Part shown: positions 1 through 8,635 of the stretch, piece by piece
Layout of the letters: each line of letters begins with the position of its first letter
Numbering within the stretch: the first letter of the stretch is position 1
Assembly: GCA_947466075.1 (NCBI GenBank)
Contig: CANIBP010000001.1
Coordinates: 496,001-560,000, forward strand
Source of the DNA: Verrucomicrobiaceae bacterium
Lineage (GTDB): Bacteria; Verrucomicrobiota; Verrucomicrobiia; Verrucomicrobiales; Verrucomicrobiaceae
Direction: 5' to 3'
Length of the DNA stretch: 64,000 nt
Program-made: the position numbers and the translations under genes
Notes under the pieces: model-generated
Told to the model about the DNA's origin: nothing
The model's input: only the letters and a program-made list of their open reading frames with translations
Databases searched by the model: none

Positions 1-1518
1 CATGATGCGCAGCTTGGGGAATTTTTCCCGCACCTCTGCGACGAGTTGCGCCACCTTGGCCTCATCTGCCAGTGTGATGATCAACAAGCGCGCATGCTCG
101 ATACCCGCTGCGTGCAGCAGGCTCATCCGCGTGGCATCGCCATAGAAGACCTTGAAGCCAAAGGCGCGCAGCATGTCCACGTGATCGGGATCGCTCTCCA
201 ACACGGTCACCTTCACGCCCTGGGTCATCATGAAACGGCCGACGAAATTCCCAAAGCGACCAAAGCCCGCCAGGATTACAGGCGCATGCTCGTCGATCGT
301 ATCAGCAACGCGTTCCTCTTTGGCCACCGCCGTGTAGCGCGGTGCGATGACGCGTTCGTAGATGATGAAGAGCAGCGGTGTTACGGCCATCGACAGCGCC
401 ACCACTGCCACGAGCAGCTTGGACGTCTCCGCATCGAGAATCTGCTGCTGCATCGCCATGGACAACAGCGCGAAGGCAAACTCACCGCCTTGGGCAATAG
501 CCAGCGCGAGCAGCCAGCGATGACTGCCGCGAATCCGCAACAGCGTGGCGATCCCAAACAGCACCGCAGCCTTCAAAACAATCAAGGCCAGCACCAACAC
601 ACCCACCACGAGCGGCCGTGAGGTGATCACGCTGAAATCCAGCGATGCGCCGACCGCGAGAAAGAACAAACCGAGCAGCAGACCTTTGAACGGCTCCAAA
701 TTGCTCTCCAATTCGTGACGATAGTGACTACCTGCGAGCACCACACCCGCGACAAAGGCTCCCAGTGCTGGCGAGAGGCCCACCTGAGTCATTAGTAAAG
801 CCACACCAACGATGAGGAGCAGTGCTGCAGCCGTCAGCAGCTCACGCAGACCCGTTTTAGCCAGAATCGCAAACCCACGCGGCACCATGAACTGCCCGGC
901 GATGACAATCGCCACCACGGCGCTCAGGGTGACCAGCGGCTGGGCCCAATGCGGCAGCTCTTGCAGCCAGCCATGGTGCTCGGTGGCCGGTCCACTCGCT
1001 GCGAGCAGCGGAAACACCGCCAGCATCGGAATGACCGAGATGTCTTGAAACAACAGCACCGCAAACGAATCACTCCCGCCATCCGTGCGCATCAGCGCTT
1101 TCTCCTGCAGCGTCTGAATCACGATGGCCGTCGAAGAAAGTGCCAAAATCATGCCCGTGGCGATGGCGGGCTTGAACTCCAGCCCACAGGCCATCGCGAT
1201 GCCCATCACCGCCAGAGACGTGAAAACGACCTGCATGCCACCCAGACCAAAAATCGGCCCACGCATGCGCCACAGACGTGCAGGCTCCAGTTCGAGCCCA
1301 ATCATGAACAGCATGATCACCACGCCGAATTCGGCAAAATGCATCGCTTCCTCGCCTTGCGAGCCACCGACCCATCTCAGCACAAAAGGCCCGATCAAAG
1401 CCCCGCCAATGAGATAACCCAACACGCTGCCCAAGCCCAGCCGGTGCGCCACCGGCACCAGCAACACCGCTGCCGCCAGATAGATGAACGCCGAGAGAAA
1501 AAAATGCGGATCGTGCAT
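1..1518 (-). CDS. kefC: Kef-type cation:proton antiporter (partial, C-terminus cut by window edge)
   Basis: Inner-membrane monovalent cation:proton antiporter of the CPA2/KefB-KefC type, expected to exchange K+ (or Na+) for H+. The reading frame starts at the ATG at 1518 (MHDPHFFLSAFIYLAAAVLL) and stays open for 506 codons to the window edge, so the C-terminus is missing. About 390 residues of hydrophobic segments with the family's GYLIGGALIGP-type first helix pair are followed near residue 417 by GFGRFGN, the GxGxxG nucleotide-binding motif of a TrkA-N (RCK) domain. It starts only 4 bp after the HEPN gene stop, and a KefG/KefF-like gene lies further upstream on the same strand. This supports a Kef system gated by nucleotide or thiol state. 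Family confident; ion specificity is not decided by the sequence. Confidence 0.88.
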   Translation of the reverse strand, partial: MHDPHFFLSAFIYLAAAVLLVPVAHRLGLGSVLGYLIGGALIGPFVLRWVGGSQGEEAMHFAEFGVVIMLFMIGLELEPARLWRMRGPIFGLGGMQVVFTSLAVMGIAMACGLEFKPAIATGMILALSSTAIVIQTLQEKALMRTDGGSDSFAVLLFQDISVIPMLAVFPLLAASGPATEHHGWLQELPHWAQPLVTLSAVVAIVIAGQFMVPRGFAILAKTGLRELLTAAALLLIVGVALLMTQVGLSPALGAFVAGVVLAGSHYRHELESNLEPFKGLLLGLFFLAVGASLDFSVITSRPLVVGVLVLALIVLKAAVLFGIATLLRIRGSHRWLLALAIAQGGEFAFALLSMAMQQQILDAETSKLLVAVVALSMAVTPLLFIIYERVIAPRYTAVAKEERVADTIDEHAPVILAGFGRFGNFVGRFMMTQGVKVTVLESDPDHVDMLRAFGFKVFYGDATRMSLLHAAGIEHARLLIITLADEAKVAQLVAEVREKFPKLRIM

Positions 1519-1522
1519 GGTT

Positions 1523-1903
1523 TTAAAGGCCGAGGGTGGCGCGGACCTCCTTGCGGATCGCTGTGGCTTTGGTCAAGGCTGACTTGGCATTCGCCGCAGA
1601 AGCTTCATTGCCTGGATATCGAAACTGGACCGCGTAATCGGTCAGATAATCCGCCGAGGACCTCAAGGCCGCCCACAGAGGCTCCAGAGGCAGAAGCAAA
1701 TCCAAGAGCACCTCAAGGTCATGTGTCTTTGGAATGCGCATGCCCGCTTCCTGGAGTCTGGCTTTGAAATACTTCTCCGCAGACTTCTGGAGATGAAAGC
1801 AAACTTCATCATGGAAGGCGACTTTTCGCCTTCTGGATAAGACCTTGGCGACTTGATAGTCGCTTTCGTCTTTCTGCACCCACTCACGCGTGGCAGCCTT
1901 CAT
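1523..1903 (-). CDS. HEPN domain protein, putative toxin of a HEPN-MNT pair
   Basis: A 126-residue all-helical protein of the HEPN family (PF05168-like). The signature helix CFHLQKSAEKYFKARL (35-50) is followed by R56-IPKT-H61, which fits the Rx4-6H active-site pattern of HEPN RNases, and by the THDL motif usual in this subfamily. Near the C-terminus is the FRYPG motif. The upstream MNT gene overlaps it by 20 bp, the normal antitoxin-toxin order for this class. In characterised pairs the HEPN partner is an RNase or growth inhibitor and the nucleotidyltransferase silences it by AMPylation; that activity here is inferred. Unusually the pair lies inside a Kef transport operon, 4 bp ahead of the antiporter. 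Confidence 0.85.
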   Translation of the reverse strand: MKAATREWVQKDESDYQVAKVLSRRRKVAFHDEVCFHLQKSAEKYFKARLQEAGMRIPKTHDLEVLLDLLLPLEPLWAALRSSADYLTDYAVQFRYPGNEASAANAKSALTKATAIRKEVRATLGL

Positions 1904-2225
1904 ACATCAAACGGCCTTTCTCGGTGATCTCCTCCAGAAAACTATCTCCTTCCTTCAGGCGGGTGGCCATGAAATGAGGATCGCGCACTAGGATGTCCAC
2001 TGGAAAGCCAGCGCGCACTGCGCGCCGAATTTTCAACGAAGGACGGCTACCCATACTTCTGGATTTGGGCATTACCACCAGCACATCCACATCGGAGTCC
2101 CGATTGGGTTTACCATAGGCATGAGAGCCAAACAGGATGATCTTCTGCGGCCGGAAAACCGCAGCAATCTGATCGCAGTAGCTCTTGATGTCCCGCATGG
2201 ATGCCATGCACTGATTCTGGCTCAT
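1884..2225 (-). CDS. MNT-type minimal nucleotidyltransferase, putative antitoxin
   Basis: A 113-residue protein of the polymerase-beta nucleotidyltransferase superfamily. It has the GSHAYG motif (G33-S34) followed by D45 and D47 (DSDVDVLVV), and a third acidic residue at D77 (FPVDILVRD), completing the GS-x10-DxD catalytic layout; all metal ligands are present, so it should be active. It overlaps the downstream HEPN gene by 20 bp. Known MNT antitoxins add AMP to a Tyr of the HEPN partner; this is the inferred role. Alternative starts are the Met codons at residues 7 and 10. It begins 24 bp after the KefG-like gene on the same strand, so co-transcription with the Kef genes is likely. Confidence 0.85.
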   Translation of the reverse strand: MSQNQCMASMRDIKSYCDQIAAVFRPQKIILFGSHAYGKPNRDSDVDVLVVMPKSRSMGSRPSLKIRRAVRAGFPVDILVRDPHFMATRLKEGDSFLEEITEKGRLMYEGCHA

Positions 2226-2249
2226 TCTCAGGCCGACTCAACTCCGAAC

Positions 2250-2843
2250 TCAGTCTGGCACTAGTTCGTTGACCTTCTCGGCGGCAGTTGCTTGCTCCAA
2301 TGGCAGTGTTCCGTCTCGCAGTGCTGCAAGCAGCCGGGTGAAGCGCTGCACATGCGGTTGAATGCTCGCAGCATCCGCCAGTTGATTCGCGCCATGGATC
2401 ACATGCGGCGCGAGGTAGCGCATGCCACACAGATGCGCCGTTTGATCAAAGGGAGCCAAAAGCTGCCGAATGGTGAAGCGATTCCGGCCTTGTGGGCCAT
2501 ACACCTCCTCCGGGCCTCCAGCACTGATCGCTTGCAGCATGATCTTCCCCTTCAAAGCCGTGCCGCCTTCACCGTAGGCCCAGCCATAGGTCAGCACGAG
2601 GTCCAGATACTCCTTCACCAAAGCAGGAGCGCTGTACCAGTAAAACGGATGCTGCAAAAAGATCACATCATGCTCAGCGAGCAGCCGCTGCTCTTCTTCC
2701 ACATCGATCAGGAAGTCGGGATACAGCTCATACAAGTCACGCACCATCACGCCCGGCACTTCACGTGCCGCCGCGGCCAACCGGCGATTGATGCGCGACT
2801 TGTGCGGCGCTGGATGCGCGTAGAGAACGAGAACGGAGGGCAT
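2250..2843 (-). CDS. kefG: NAD(P)H oxidoreductase, KefF/KefG-like ancillary protein
   Basis: A 197-residue flavodoxin-fold quinone reductase family protein (Flavodoxin_2, PF02525). LYAHPAPHKSRINRRL (residues 7-22) is the phosphate/flavin-binding beginning, and the middle stretch HPFYWYSAPALVKEYLDLV is typical of MdaB/KefF/KefG proteins. In Escherichia coli KefF and KefG are cytoplasmic subunits required for full activity of the KefC and KefB antiporters. Here the antiporter gene follows on the same strand, separated only by the MNT-HEPN pair, which supports the same role. The symbol is by family resemblance and context; it could equally be named kefF. Confidence 0.8.
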   Translation of the reverse strand: MPSVLVLYAHPAPHKSRINRRLAAAAREVPGVMVRDLYELYPDFLIDVEEEQRLLAEHDVIFLQHPFYWYSAPALVKEYLDLVLTYGWAYGEGGTALKGKIMLQAISAGGPEEVYGPQGRNRFTIRQLLAPFDQTAHLCGMRYLAPHVIHGANQLADAASIQPHVQRFTRLLAALRDGTLPLEQATAAEKVNELVPD

Positions 2844-2911
2844 GATGATTTGAAACCATCATGGCCGCTCATGCCGCAGCAGCAATGCGTTTTCACTTTC
2901 GTCCGCCGTCA

Positions 2912-3469
2912 TCACGGCTCGGTCAGCTCGATGCTGAGCTTGTCTTCGAGGCGACCCATGAATTTCCACACGCCGTCCACCCGCACCGCGTCATCGACTT
3001 CGATCCTGAGCTTGGTGCCATCAGCAGCCACGAGATGCAGTTCCACGTCTTCATAAACCGAGTCTGTTTCTGGCGCATCGTCATCCAGGTCGAGTTCCAG
3101 TTCTTCCAGCTTCAGTTGCGCCAGATCACCAAAGTTCTTCGTGATCAGCGCCCGAATCTGGCCCACGCGGTGCAGGGTGACGGTCATGTCTTTCTCACGC
3201 CGACGCTGCTCCTTATCACGTTCCTTGCTCACATTGATCTCTGTTGCAGCGGTGGCCGCCTGCGCCTGGGCCTCGGCCTCTTTTCGCTTCGCCAACACCT
3301 CGGGCGAATGCCAGCAAGCGGCGAGCGCCGCGTCATCCGGCGCTCTGAGCGCATTGACCAGGGACTCTGCCAAAGCCTGTAGTTCGGGCGGCACCGGGGT
3401 CTTGGGTTCATCGGCGCGCACGGAGGCGGCAAGACAGGAAACAGCAAACAGCGTGAGGAAGATTTTCAT
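2912..3469 (-). CDS. Secreted hypothetical protein with charged helical middle
   Basis: About 185 residues. I place the start at the ATG at 3469 because MKIFLTLFAVSCLAASVRA is a clear Sec signal peptide (cleavage near residue 19); the longer frame adds a non-hydrophobic stretch. The mature part begins Pro-rich, passes through a Lys/Glu/Arg/Ala helical section and ends in a beta-rich segment (VDDAVRVDGVWKFMGRLED). The C-terminus, with its 'DGVWKFMG' wording, resembles small periplasmic proteins that evaluate a fold like SnoaL/NTF2, but I cannot assign a family. No close operon partner: the next gene upstream ends 91 bp away. Confidence 0.6.
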   Translation of the reverse strand: MKIFLTLFAVSCLAASVRADEPKTPVPPELQALAESLVNALRAPDDAALAACWHSPEVLAKRKEAEAQAQAATAATEINVSKERDKEQRRREKDMTVTLHRVGQIRALITKNFGDLAQLKLEELELDLDDDAPETDSVYEDVELHLVAADGTKLRIEVDDAVRVDGVWKFMGRLEDKLSIELTEP

Positions 3470-3560
3470 GACAGGGCCAGCTAAATCACGAAATTCAAAA
3501 TTCAACCAAAGGAACCGTCACATTCGCTCAATCCTGGCATGGCCGTGTGAGGATGGGGCG

Positions 3561-4001
3561 CTATCGCAAAGCCACGAAATCGCCTTCGAATTCCACGCAG
3601 ATTTGCTCGGCATGCTCGATGCGCACTTGGATCTTGATGCGCGCTTTGCCCGTGACGGCAAAGGTGGCACGAAACTCGGTCAGCGTGGCTTCATCGGGCC
3701 GCTGGCAGATGGCGCGGAGTGTCCCGCGCACTGGACGCTTGTAACGGATTGTGCTCTCGCGAATGACAATATGGGCATTCCTATCGCCGAGTTGCAGCCA
3801 GAGCATCGCGTAGCCGGTCAGAGTGGCGAGGGCGCTGAGGCTACCGCCAAAAGCGGTGCCGAGGTGATTGTGATTGGGCGCCAGCGGAGCGGTGACGATG
3901 AGTTGTGCGCCATCGTAGCTTTCCAAGGCCACGCCCATGGCCTGCGTGAGCGGAATTTGCTCGTGCAGGAATCGTTCGGTATCGCGCAAGAGGTCGTTCA
4001 T
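3561..4001 (-). CDS. YiiD_C-type hot-dog thioesterase
   Basis: A 146-residue hot-dog fold protein resembling the C-terminal domain of YiiD (putative thioesterase, PF09500). The ATG at 4001 (MNDLLRDTERFLHEQIPLTQ) is taken as the start because this helix is the family's normal beginning; the longer open frame runs into the promoter region of the divergent purine permease. The core reads LAPNHNHLGTAFGGSLSAL, which holds the Asn and the GTAFGGSL helix of the acyl-CoA thioesterase pocket, followed by beta strands to the end. Expected to hydrolyse acyl-CoA or acyl-ACP in the cytoplasm; substrate unknown. Divergent from the permease gene with a 178-bp gap. Confidence 0.72.
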   Translation of the reverse strand: MNDLLRDTERFLHEQIPLTQAMGVALESYDGAQLIVTAPLAPNHNHLGTAFGGSLSALATLTGYAMLWLQLGDRNAHIVIRESTIRYKRPVRGTLRAICQRPDEATLTEFRATFAVTGKARIKIQVRIEHAEQICVEFEGDFVALR

Positions 4002-4098
4002 TTGGTCTACGAACTTGAGAGACGGTCTTTCGACGTCTCGGGTTTGATCCGCGTGGCACCGTTGCAGATGAGATAAATGCGGGAGAGAGGCATGCGTT

Positions 4099-4141
4099 TG
4101 CTTATAGCACAGGCTAGCCACGCTATTCGAGCAGATAAGCA
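4099..4141. promoter_or_regulatory. Nested inverted repeats upstream of the purine permease
   Basis: In the 178-bp gap between the thioesterase and permease genes, TGCTTAT (4099-4105) pairs with ATAAGCA (4135-4141), and inside it ATAGC (4104-4108) can pair with GCTAT (4122-4126) around the palindrome GGCTAGCC (4112-4119). The segment is poorer in GC than its surroundings. It may be a structured leader or an operator; it does not look like a purine riboswitch. Confidence 0.35.
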
Positions 4142-4179
4142 GGCGCTTGAGCACTTCTTGATGCGCTTTAGCCTTTCTG

Positions 4180-5550
4180 ATGCAGTCCTTCTTTAAAATC
4201 CGCGAACATGGCAGCACGCTGCGCAGCGAAATCATTGGCGGCGTGACCACATTCATCACGATGGCCTACATCATGGTGGTGAATCCGGCGATCTTGAGTT
4301 TCGCTGGCATTCCAGTCGGACCGGGCACGGTGGCGACGATTCTCACGGCAGTGGTCGGCTGCGTGCTGATGGGCTTGATTGCGAACCGGCCCATAGCCGT
4401 CGCGCCTTACATGGGTGAAAATGCGTTCATCGCGTTCGGCCTCGCCGCGCTGGGTATTGGCTGGGAGCAGCGGCTTGGGGCCGTGTTTGTGAGCGGCGTG
4501 TTGTTTTTGGTCATCACACTGCTCGGCATTCGCGGCTGGCTGGCGAATTCGGTGCCGGCGAGTCTCAAACACAGCTTTGCAGTCGGTATTGGTTTGTTTC
4601 TGGCCTTCATCGGACTCTATGAAACCGGCATCGTGACGAGCTTTGTGTCTGGCATGCCGGTGCAGGCGCTGCAAACGAGCGCGAACGGCCTTTTCATGGC
4701 TCCGGCAGTGCCGGTGAAGATCGGCAACCTGCATGATCCACAGGTGCTGCTGGCGATCTTCGGCTTCGTGCTGATGACCGTGCTCATGATACGTAAAATT
4801 CGCGGGGCGCTGCTCATTGGTATCGTGGTGACGGCTTTGATCGGCGGCGCGCTCGGTTTCGGGCACGCACCGAAGGCATGGGCGGCGCTGCCATTCACCG
4901 GCGATTACGATTTGAGTGTAATTGCGTTCAAACTCGACATCGCAGGCGTGCTAAAGCTCAGTTTCCTGCCGGTGCTGCTGACCTTGTTCTTGATGAGTTT
5001 CCTCGACACGCTCGGCACGCTGACCGGACTCGGTGCAGCGGCGGATCTGCTCGATGAGAAGGGCAACTTTCCGCAAATCGAGAAACCGATGATCGTGGAT
5101 GCATTGACCTGCATGTTCAGCGGCCTCGTGTGCACTTCGACGAGCGGCGCCTACATCGAATCCGCCACCGGCATCAGCGAAGGAGCACGCACGGGACTCG
5201 CAGCGCTCGTCACGGCGGCGTTGTTTGCGCTTTCGTTGTTCTTCATTCCGCTGATCGAGCCTTTGCAGCAGCTTCGCTTTGCCTATGGCCCGGCATTGAT
5301 CGCGGTGGGTGTGCTGATGACCGGCTCAGTGCGCAGAATCGATTTCGACGACCTCACCGAATGGGTGCCGGCCTTTGTGACCATCGTGATGATGCTGTTC
5401 ACCTACAACATCGCCAACGGCCTGACCGCCGGCCTCGTGGTGCATCCGGTGCTGAAACTGGCCGCGGGACGCTGGCGTGAACTCAATGCGGGCATGATCA
5501 TTCTCGCGCTGCTCTGCACGGCCTACTATCTGTTTGGCCTGCCGCATTGA
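4180..5550 (+). CDS. NCS2-family purine permease (AzgA/PbuG/PbuO type)
   Basis: A 456-residue polytopic inner-membrane protein, the usual length for AzgA-like guanine/hypoxanthine/adenine:H+ symporters. It begins with the subfamily hallmark of a short amphipathic start then GGVTTFITMAYIMVVNPAIL, continues with the VAPYMGENAFIAF segment (aligned to the APGMGxNA motif that lines the substrate site), and has FLMSFLDTLGTLTGLG and TSTSGAYIESATGISEGARTG (written here only as landmarks) in the second half. Twelve or more hydrophobic helices are visible. Start at ATG 4180; no Shine-Dalgarno. Purine uptake is well supported; which base is not. Confidence 0.88.
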   Translation: MQSFFKIREHGSTLRSEIIGGVTTFITMAYIMVVNPAILSFAGIPVGPGTVATILTAVVGCVLMGLIANRPIAVAPYMGENAFIAFGLAALGIGWEQRLGAVFVSGVLFLVITLLGIRGWLANSVPASLKHSFAVGIGLFLAFIGLYETGIVTSFVSGMPVQALQTSANGLFMAPAVPVKIGNLHDPQVLLAIFGFVLMTVLMIRKIRGALLIGIVVTALIGGALGFGHAPKAWAALPFTGDYDLSVIAFKLDIAGVLKLSFLPVLLTLFLMSFLDTLGTLTGLGAAADLLDEKGNFPQIEKPMIVDALTCMFSGLVCTSTSGAYIESATGISEGARTGLAALVTAALFALSLFFIPLIEPLQQLRFAYGPALIAVGVLMTGSVRRIDFDDLTEWVPAFVTIVMMLFTYNIANGLTAGLVVHPVLKLAAGRWRELNAGMIILALLCTAYYLFGLPH

Positions 5551-5591
5551 TGCCTGCTTGCACAAGCTTTGCCGCCGACTAAGCCGTCGGG

Positions 5592-6752
5592 GTGCTACAT
5601 CCTGCCGTTCTCTCACTCCTGCTGGTCATCGCCAGCGCTCTCTACAGCTACCTGCTGATGTCGCTCACGTTGCGACCGTGGCGACTGGCGCGTAACGAGC
5701 ACTGGACCGAACGGGCACGCTGGCTCTGGATGGCACGAGTCGCGCGATTCTTTGTCTTCCTAGGCGCAGTGGCCATCGGCACGGCGGCGTGGCTGGAGCG
5801 ACCGGATGATGCGATGGTACTGCCGATCGCACTTGCCGTCCTAGCAGGTTATTTCACCGCTTTGTTCTTCATCGACCGGCGTATCGAGCCGCGGTACACG
5901 CTGCGCTTCTGGCTGAGCCTGTTGTTCTGGAAGATAGGCATCGTGTATGCGTTGGTGGGGACATTGGCGTGGACAGCCTACAGCACTTCGGTGCAGGTCA
6001 CCGGCACCGACTGGCTGCGCATCGCCGTCGCCGCCGTGGTCATGAGCGTGATTTACTCCGGCGTGTGGCTGCTCGTGCTGCCGGGCCGCGGTAAGAATGC
6101 GCATACACCGCGCCTACGGCAGATCGTGGACGAAGTGGCGACCAAAGCCGGCGTCGGGCCGGTACGAGCATGGGTGGCAGAATCGGTGACCGCCAACGCT
6201 GTCGCCTTCATGTTCATCCGCAGCATCGTGGTCACCTCGCGGGCAATGGAGGCGCTTAATGATGATGAACTCCGCACGTTGGTGCAGCATGAGCTGGCAC
6301 ATTTGCGGGAATCACTGTTCGTGCGTTGCGCTCGGCTGCTCGGCGGGCTGAGTTGGCTCGGTTTCGCCTTCACACGGCCGGTGGTTCACCGCATCGAATA
6401 TGGCGGGGTGTTCTGGATTTTTCTCGGTGTAATGCTGGTGCGGAGGCTCGCGCAGAACGTGGCGAAGCGGATGGAAAACCGTGCCGACTCAATGTCCGCG
6501 ACCACGAACGATGAAGGTCCGGTGTATGCGCGCGCGCTGGAAAAACTCTACGAGTTGAATCAGATGCCCGCCGTGATGAGCAGGCGACTGTTGCATCCGC
6601 ATCTCTACGACCGCATGACCGCCGCCGGTCTAACGCCTGACTATCCCCGCCCTGCACCGCCGCCAAAGCGGCACTGGACCAGTCTGGCAGCGCTGCTGCC
6701 GCCGATGCTCTGGTTCTTCTGGCTGGGATTCAGATCTGCGGGAAAGCTCTGA
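5592..6752 (+). CDS. M48-family membrane metalloprotease
   Basis: A 386-residue protein with about six N-terminal and central transmembrane helices and a zinc protease domain. HELAH (233-237) provides the HExxH zinc ligands and catalytic Glu; ENRAD (295-299) supplies the third ligand in the ExxxD layout seen in HtpX/Ste24-type M48 peptidases. The SxxxxNAxAF-like segment VTANAVAFMF (199-208) before the motif matches the edge strand common in M48 enzymes. Likely role is proteolysis of membrane or membrane-associated proteins. GTG at 5592 is the assigned start; an internal ATG near residue 23 is possible. It follows the permease by 41 bp but there is no functional link. Confidence 0.8.
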   Translation: MLHPAVLSLLLVIASALYSYLLMSLTLRPWRLARNEHWTERARWLWMARVARFFVFLGAVAIGTAAWLERPDDAMVLPIALAVLAGYFTALFFIDRRIEPRYTLRFWLSLLFWKIGIVYALVGTLAWTAYSTSVQVTGTDWLRIAVAAVVMSVIYSGVWLLVLPGRGKNAHTPRLRQIVDEVATKAGVGPVRAWVAESVTANAVAFMFIRSIVVTSRAMEALNDDELRTLVQHELAHLRESLFVRCARLLGGLSWLGFAFTRPVVHRIEYGGVFWIFLGVMLVRRLAQNVAKRMENRADSMSATTNDEGPVYARALEKLYELNQMPAVMSRRLLHPHLYDRMTAAGLTPDYPRPAPPPKRHWTSLAALLPPMLWFFWLGFRSAGKL

Positions 6753-6759
6753 ATGAAGA

Positions 6760-8586
6760 TCACGAATCCCACTGGCTGCGCTGCACGCCGACAAGGGACA
6801 TGCTGAGGCCGACGAGAACGTGGACGAAGAGCACGAAGCCGGCGATGGCGGGCGTGACGAGCGTGGTGTCCGTCACTGCACGCACGGCGTCATAGAACGC
6901 AGTGCTGCGCATGCTGGTGAGACTGCCGCTCCAGCTCCAGAACGCAGCGATGAGCGGCTGCACCCAGTTTTCCAGCCAGTCCGGCAACGTAAGCACGGCA
7001 CCGGAGAGCGGGAGCTGAAAGCCGACGAGGTAGATACAGAGGATGGTGGCCTTCTCGGGGGTCTTGCTCATCGCGGAGATGCCGAGGCAGATGCTCGTCA
7101 TCGCCGCCGAGGCGAGCGTGAGTAGCGCGAGCTTTACGAGCAGATCTCCCGGCAGCCCGCCCACGACCATATCGACGAAGAAGCCCATCCATAAACTTTG
7201 CGCGAGCACGAAGAAGCCGAGGAAGATCACCTTGCTGCCCACATACGCGAAGGGGTGCAGACCACCGAGTTTTTCACGCTCCAAAATGAGACGCTCGGAC
7301 GCGATCTCACGCGCGGCGTTGTTGCTGGCCATCAGCGTGACCAGCACGACTTGCAGCATGATCAAACCGGAGACGAGTCCGCCAGCTTTGAGTTGCTCTT
7401 GCTGATACTTGGCCTGGTTCACCATTTCGACCACGGCGTTGGCATCCTGATGGGAGGAGAGCGCGCGCAGCGGCTTGATGCCGTCGAGCGCGAAGATCAC
7501 GACGAGCAAGGGAAAGCCCAATAGCATCGCCATATGCAACCACACCTGCGCCTTATCGCGTCGGAAGATCGTCCAGCGGCGCCGAAGCAGCTCCACCAAC
7601 TGTGTTGTCAGCGATGGCAGCTCGATGGGCGGGAATTCATGGTGCTCAATAGCTTTGGGCTCCGATTTCTCATCCTCAGCAACAGCGCCCCCTACAGGCA
7701 CGATGGTCTTTCCGGGCGTGTTGCTCTTTTTGGCGGCGATTTCGTCCTCCGGCAGCACCCGCGCTCCATCGAAGCCGTGACGCTTGTAATAAGTGTCGCG
7801 GTGTTTTTCCCATGATTCATGCCAGTCACCGTTCTTGCGTTCGGTGAGCTTGAGATAGACCTCCTCGGGGTGCTCGGCGGCAAAGTAATGCATCATCGAC
7901 TTGGGCGGGCCGTGGTAGGCCAGGAAGCCTTGGTACATGACCATCACGCTGTCGTAGGCATCCAGACTGGCGAGACTATGAGTGACATTGACGACGACAC
8001 GCTTCGGATGTCCGCGCGAGAGCACGCGCAGCAGATCGGTGATCTCACGTTCCGATTTCGGATCAAGACCACTTGTAACTTCGTCGCAGAGCAACAGGCA
8101 TGGATCGGTGACAAGTTCCAGCGCGAGACCTAAGCGGCGCTTCTGTCCACCTGAAAGCACCTTCACCTGACGGTCCGCCAGATGCGTGAGTCCGGTCACT
8201 TCGAGAATGTGATCCAGTGCTGGAATGAAATCCTCGGTGCCCGCCAGTTGCGTACGCAAGGTCATGGCGCTGGCGATGCTTTCCTCCACCGTCAGTAGAT
8301 CATAGGCCACGCTGAACTGCGGCACATAACCGAGATCGCCAGGATGCAGATCCTCCTCGTTGCTCAGGTCACGGCCGTCCCAGTGCAGCTCACCAGCGGT
8401 CTGCTGCAGGATACCAGTGATCACCTTGAGCAGCGTCGTCTTACCGCAACCCGACGGCCCCACGATCGCCACCAGATGCGCTGGCGGCACATTGAAATTC
8501 ACCTCTCGCAGCAGAAACAGCGAGTTGTTCGGTCCCGGCTCGCCCGGACCATCGACTTCAAGACAGACGTTGAGTGCTTTCAGCAT
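6760..8586 (-). CDS. ABCG-like ABC transporter, ATPase fused to ABC2-type permease
   Basis: A 608-residue half-transporter with the ATPase first and membrane domain second, the WHITE/ABCG order. Start at ATG 8586 (MLKALNVCLEVDGPG); the open frame extends further upstream but crosses into the neighbouring gene's promoter. The ATPase has Walker A GPSGCGKTT (43-51), signature LSGGQKRR, Walker B LLLCDEVTSGLDP and a THSLASLD switch. After a charged linker with EPKAIEHHEFPP come about six membrane helices of the ABC2 type. It should act as a dimer exporting lipids, sterol-like compounds or drugs. It starts 49 bp from the divergent AsmA-like gene, so the two may share a promoter region. Confidence 0.82.
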   Translation of the reverse strand: MLKALNVCLEVDGPGEPGPNNSLFLLREVNFNVPPAHLVAIVGPSGCGKTTLLKVITGILQQTAGELHWDGRDLSNEEDLHPGDLGYVPQFSVAYDLLTVEESIASAMTLRTQLAGTEDFIPALDHILEVTGLTHLADRQVKVLSGGQKRRLGLALELVTDPCLLLCDEVTSGLDPKSEREITDLLRVLSRGHPKRVVVNVTHSLASLDAYDSVMVMYQGFLAYHGPPKSMMHYFAAEHPEEVYLKLTERKNGDWHESWEKHRDTYYKRHGFDGARVLPEDEIAAKKSNTPGKTIVPVGGAVAEDEKSEPKAIEHHEFPPIELPSLTTQLVELLRRRWTIFRRDKAQVWLHMAMLLGFPLLVVIFALDGIKPLRALSSHQDANAVVEMVNQAKYQQEQLKAGGLVSGLIMLQVVLVTLMASNNAAREIASERLILEREKLGGLHPFAYVGSKVIFLGFFVLAQSLWMGFFVDMVVGGLPGDLLVKLALLTLASAAMTSICLGISAMSKTPEKATILCIYLVGFQLPLSGAVLTLPDWLENWVQPLIAAFWSWSGSLTSMRSTAFYDAVRAVTDTTLVTPAIAGFVLFVHVLVGLSMSLVGVQRSQWDS

Positions 8587-8635
8587 AGAGGTTAAATAAG
8601 AAACTGAAATTAGGCCGGAGACAGCCGCTCTGGCG

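Noticed and set aside
4002..4179. Purine riboswitch before the purine permease
   Set aside because: The hallmark TATA..loop pairs and three-way junction are not seen.
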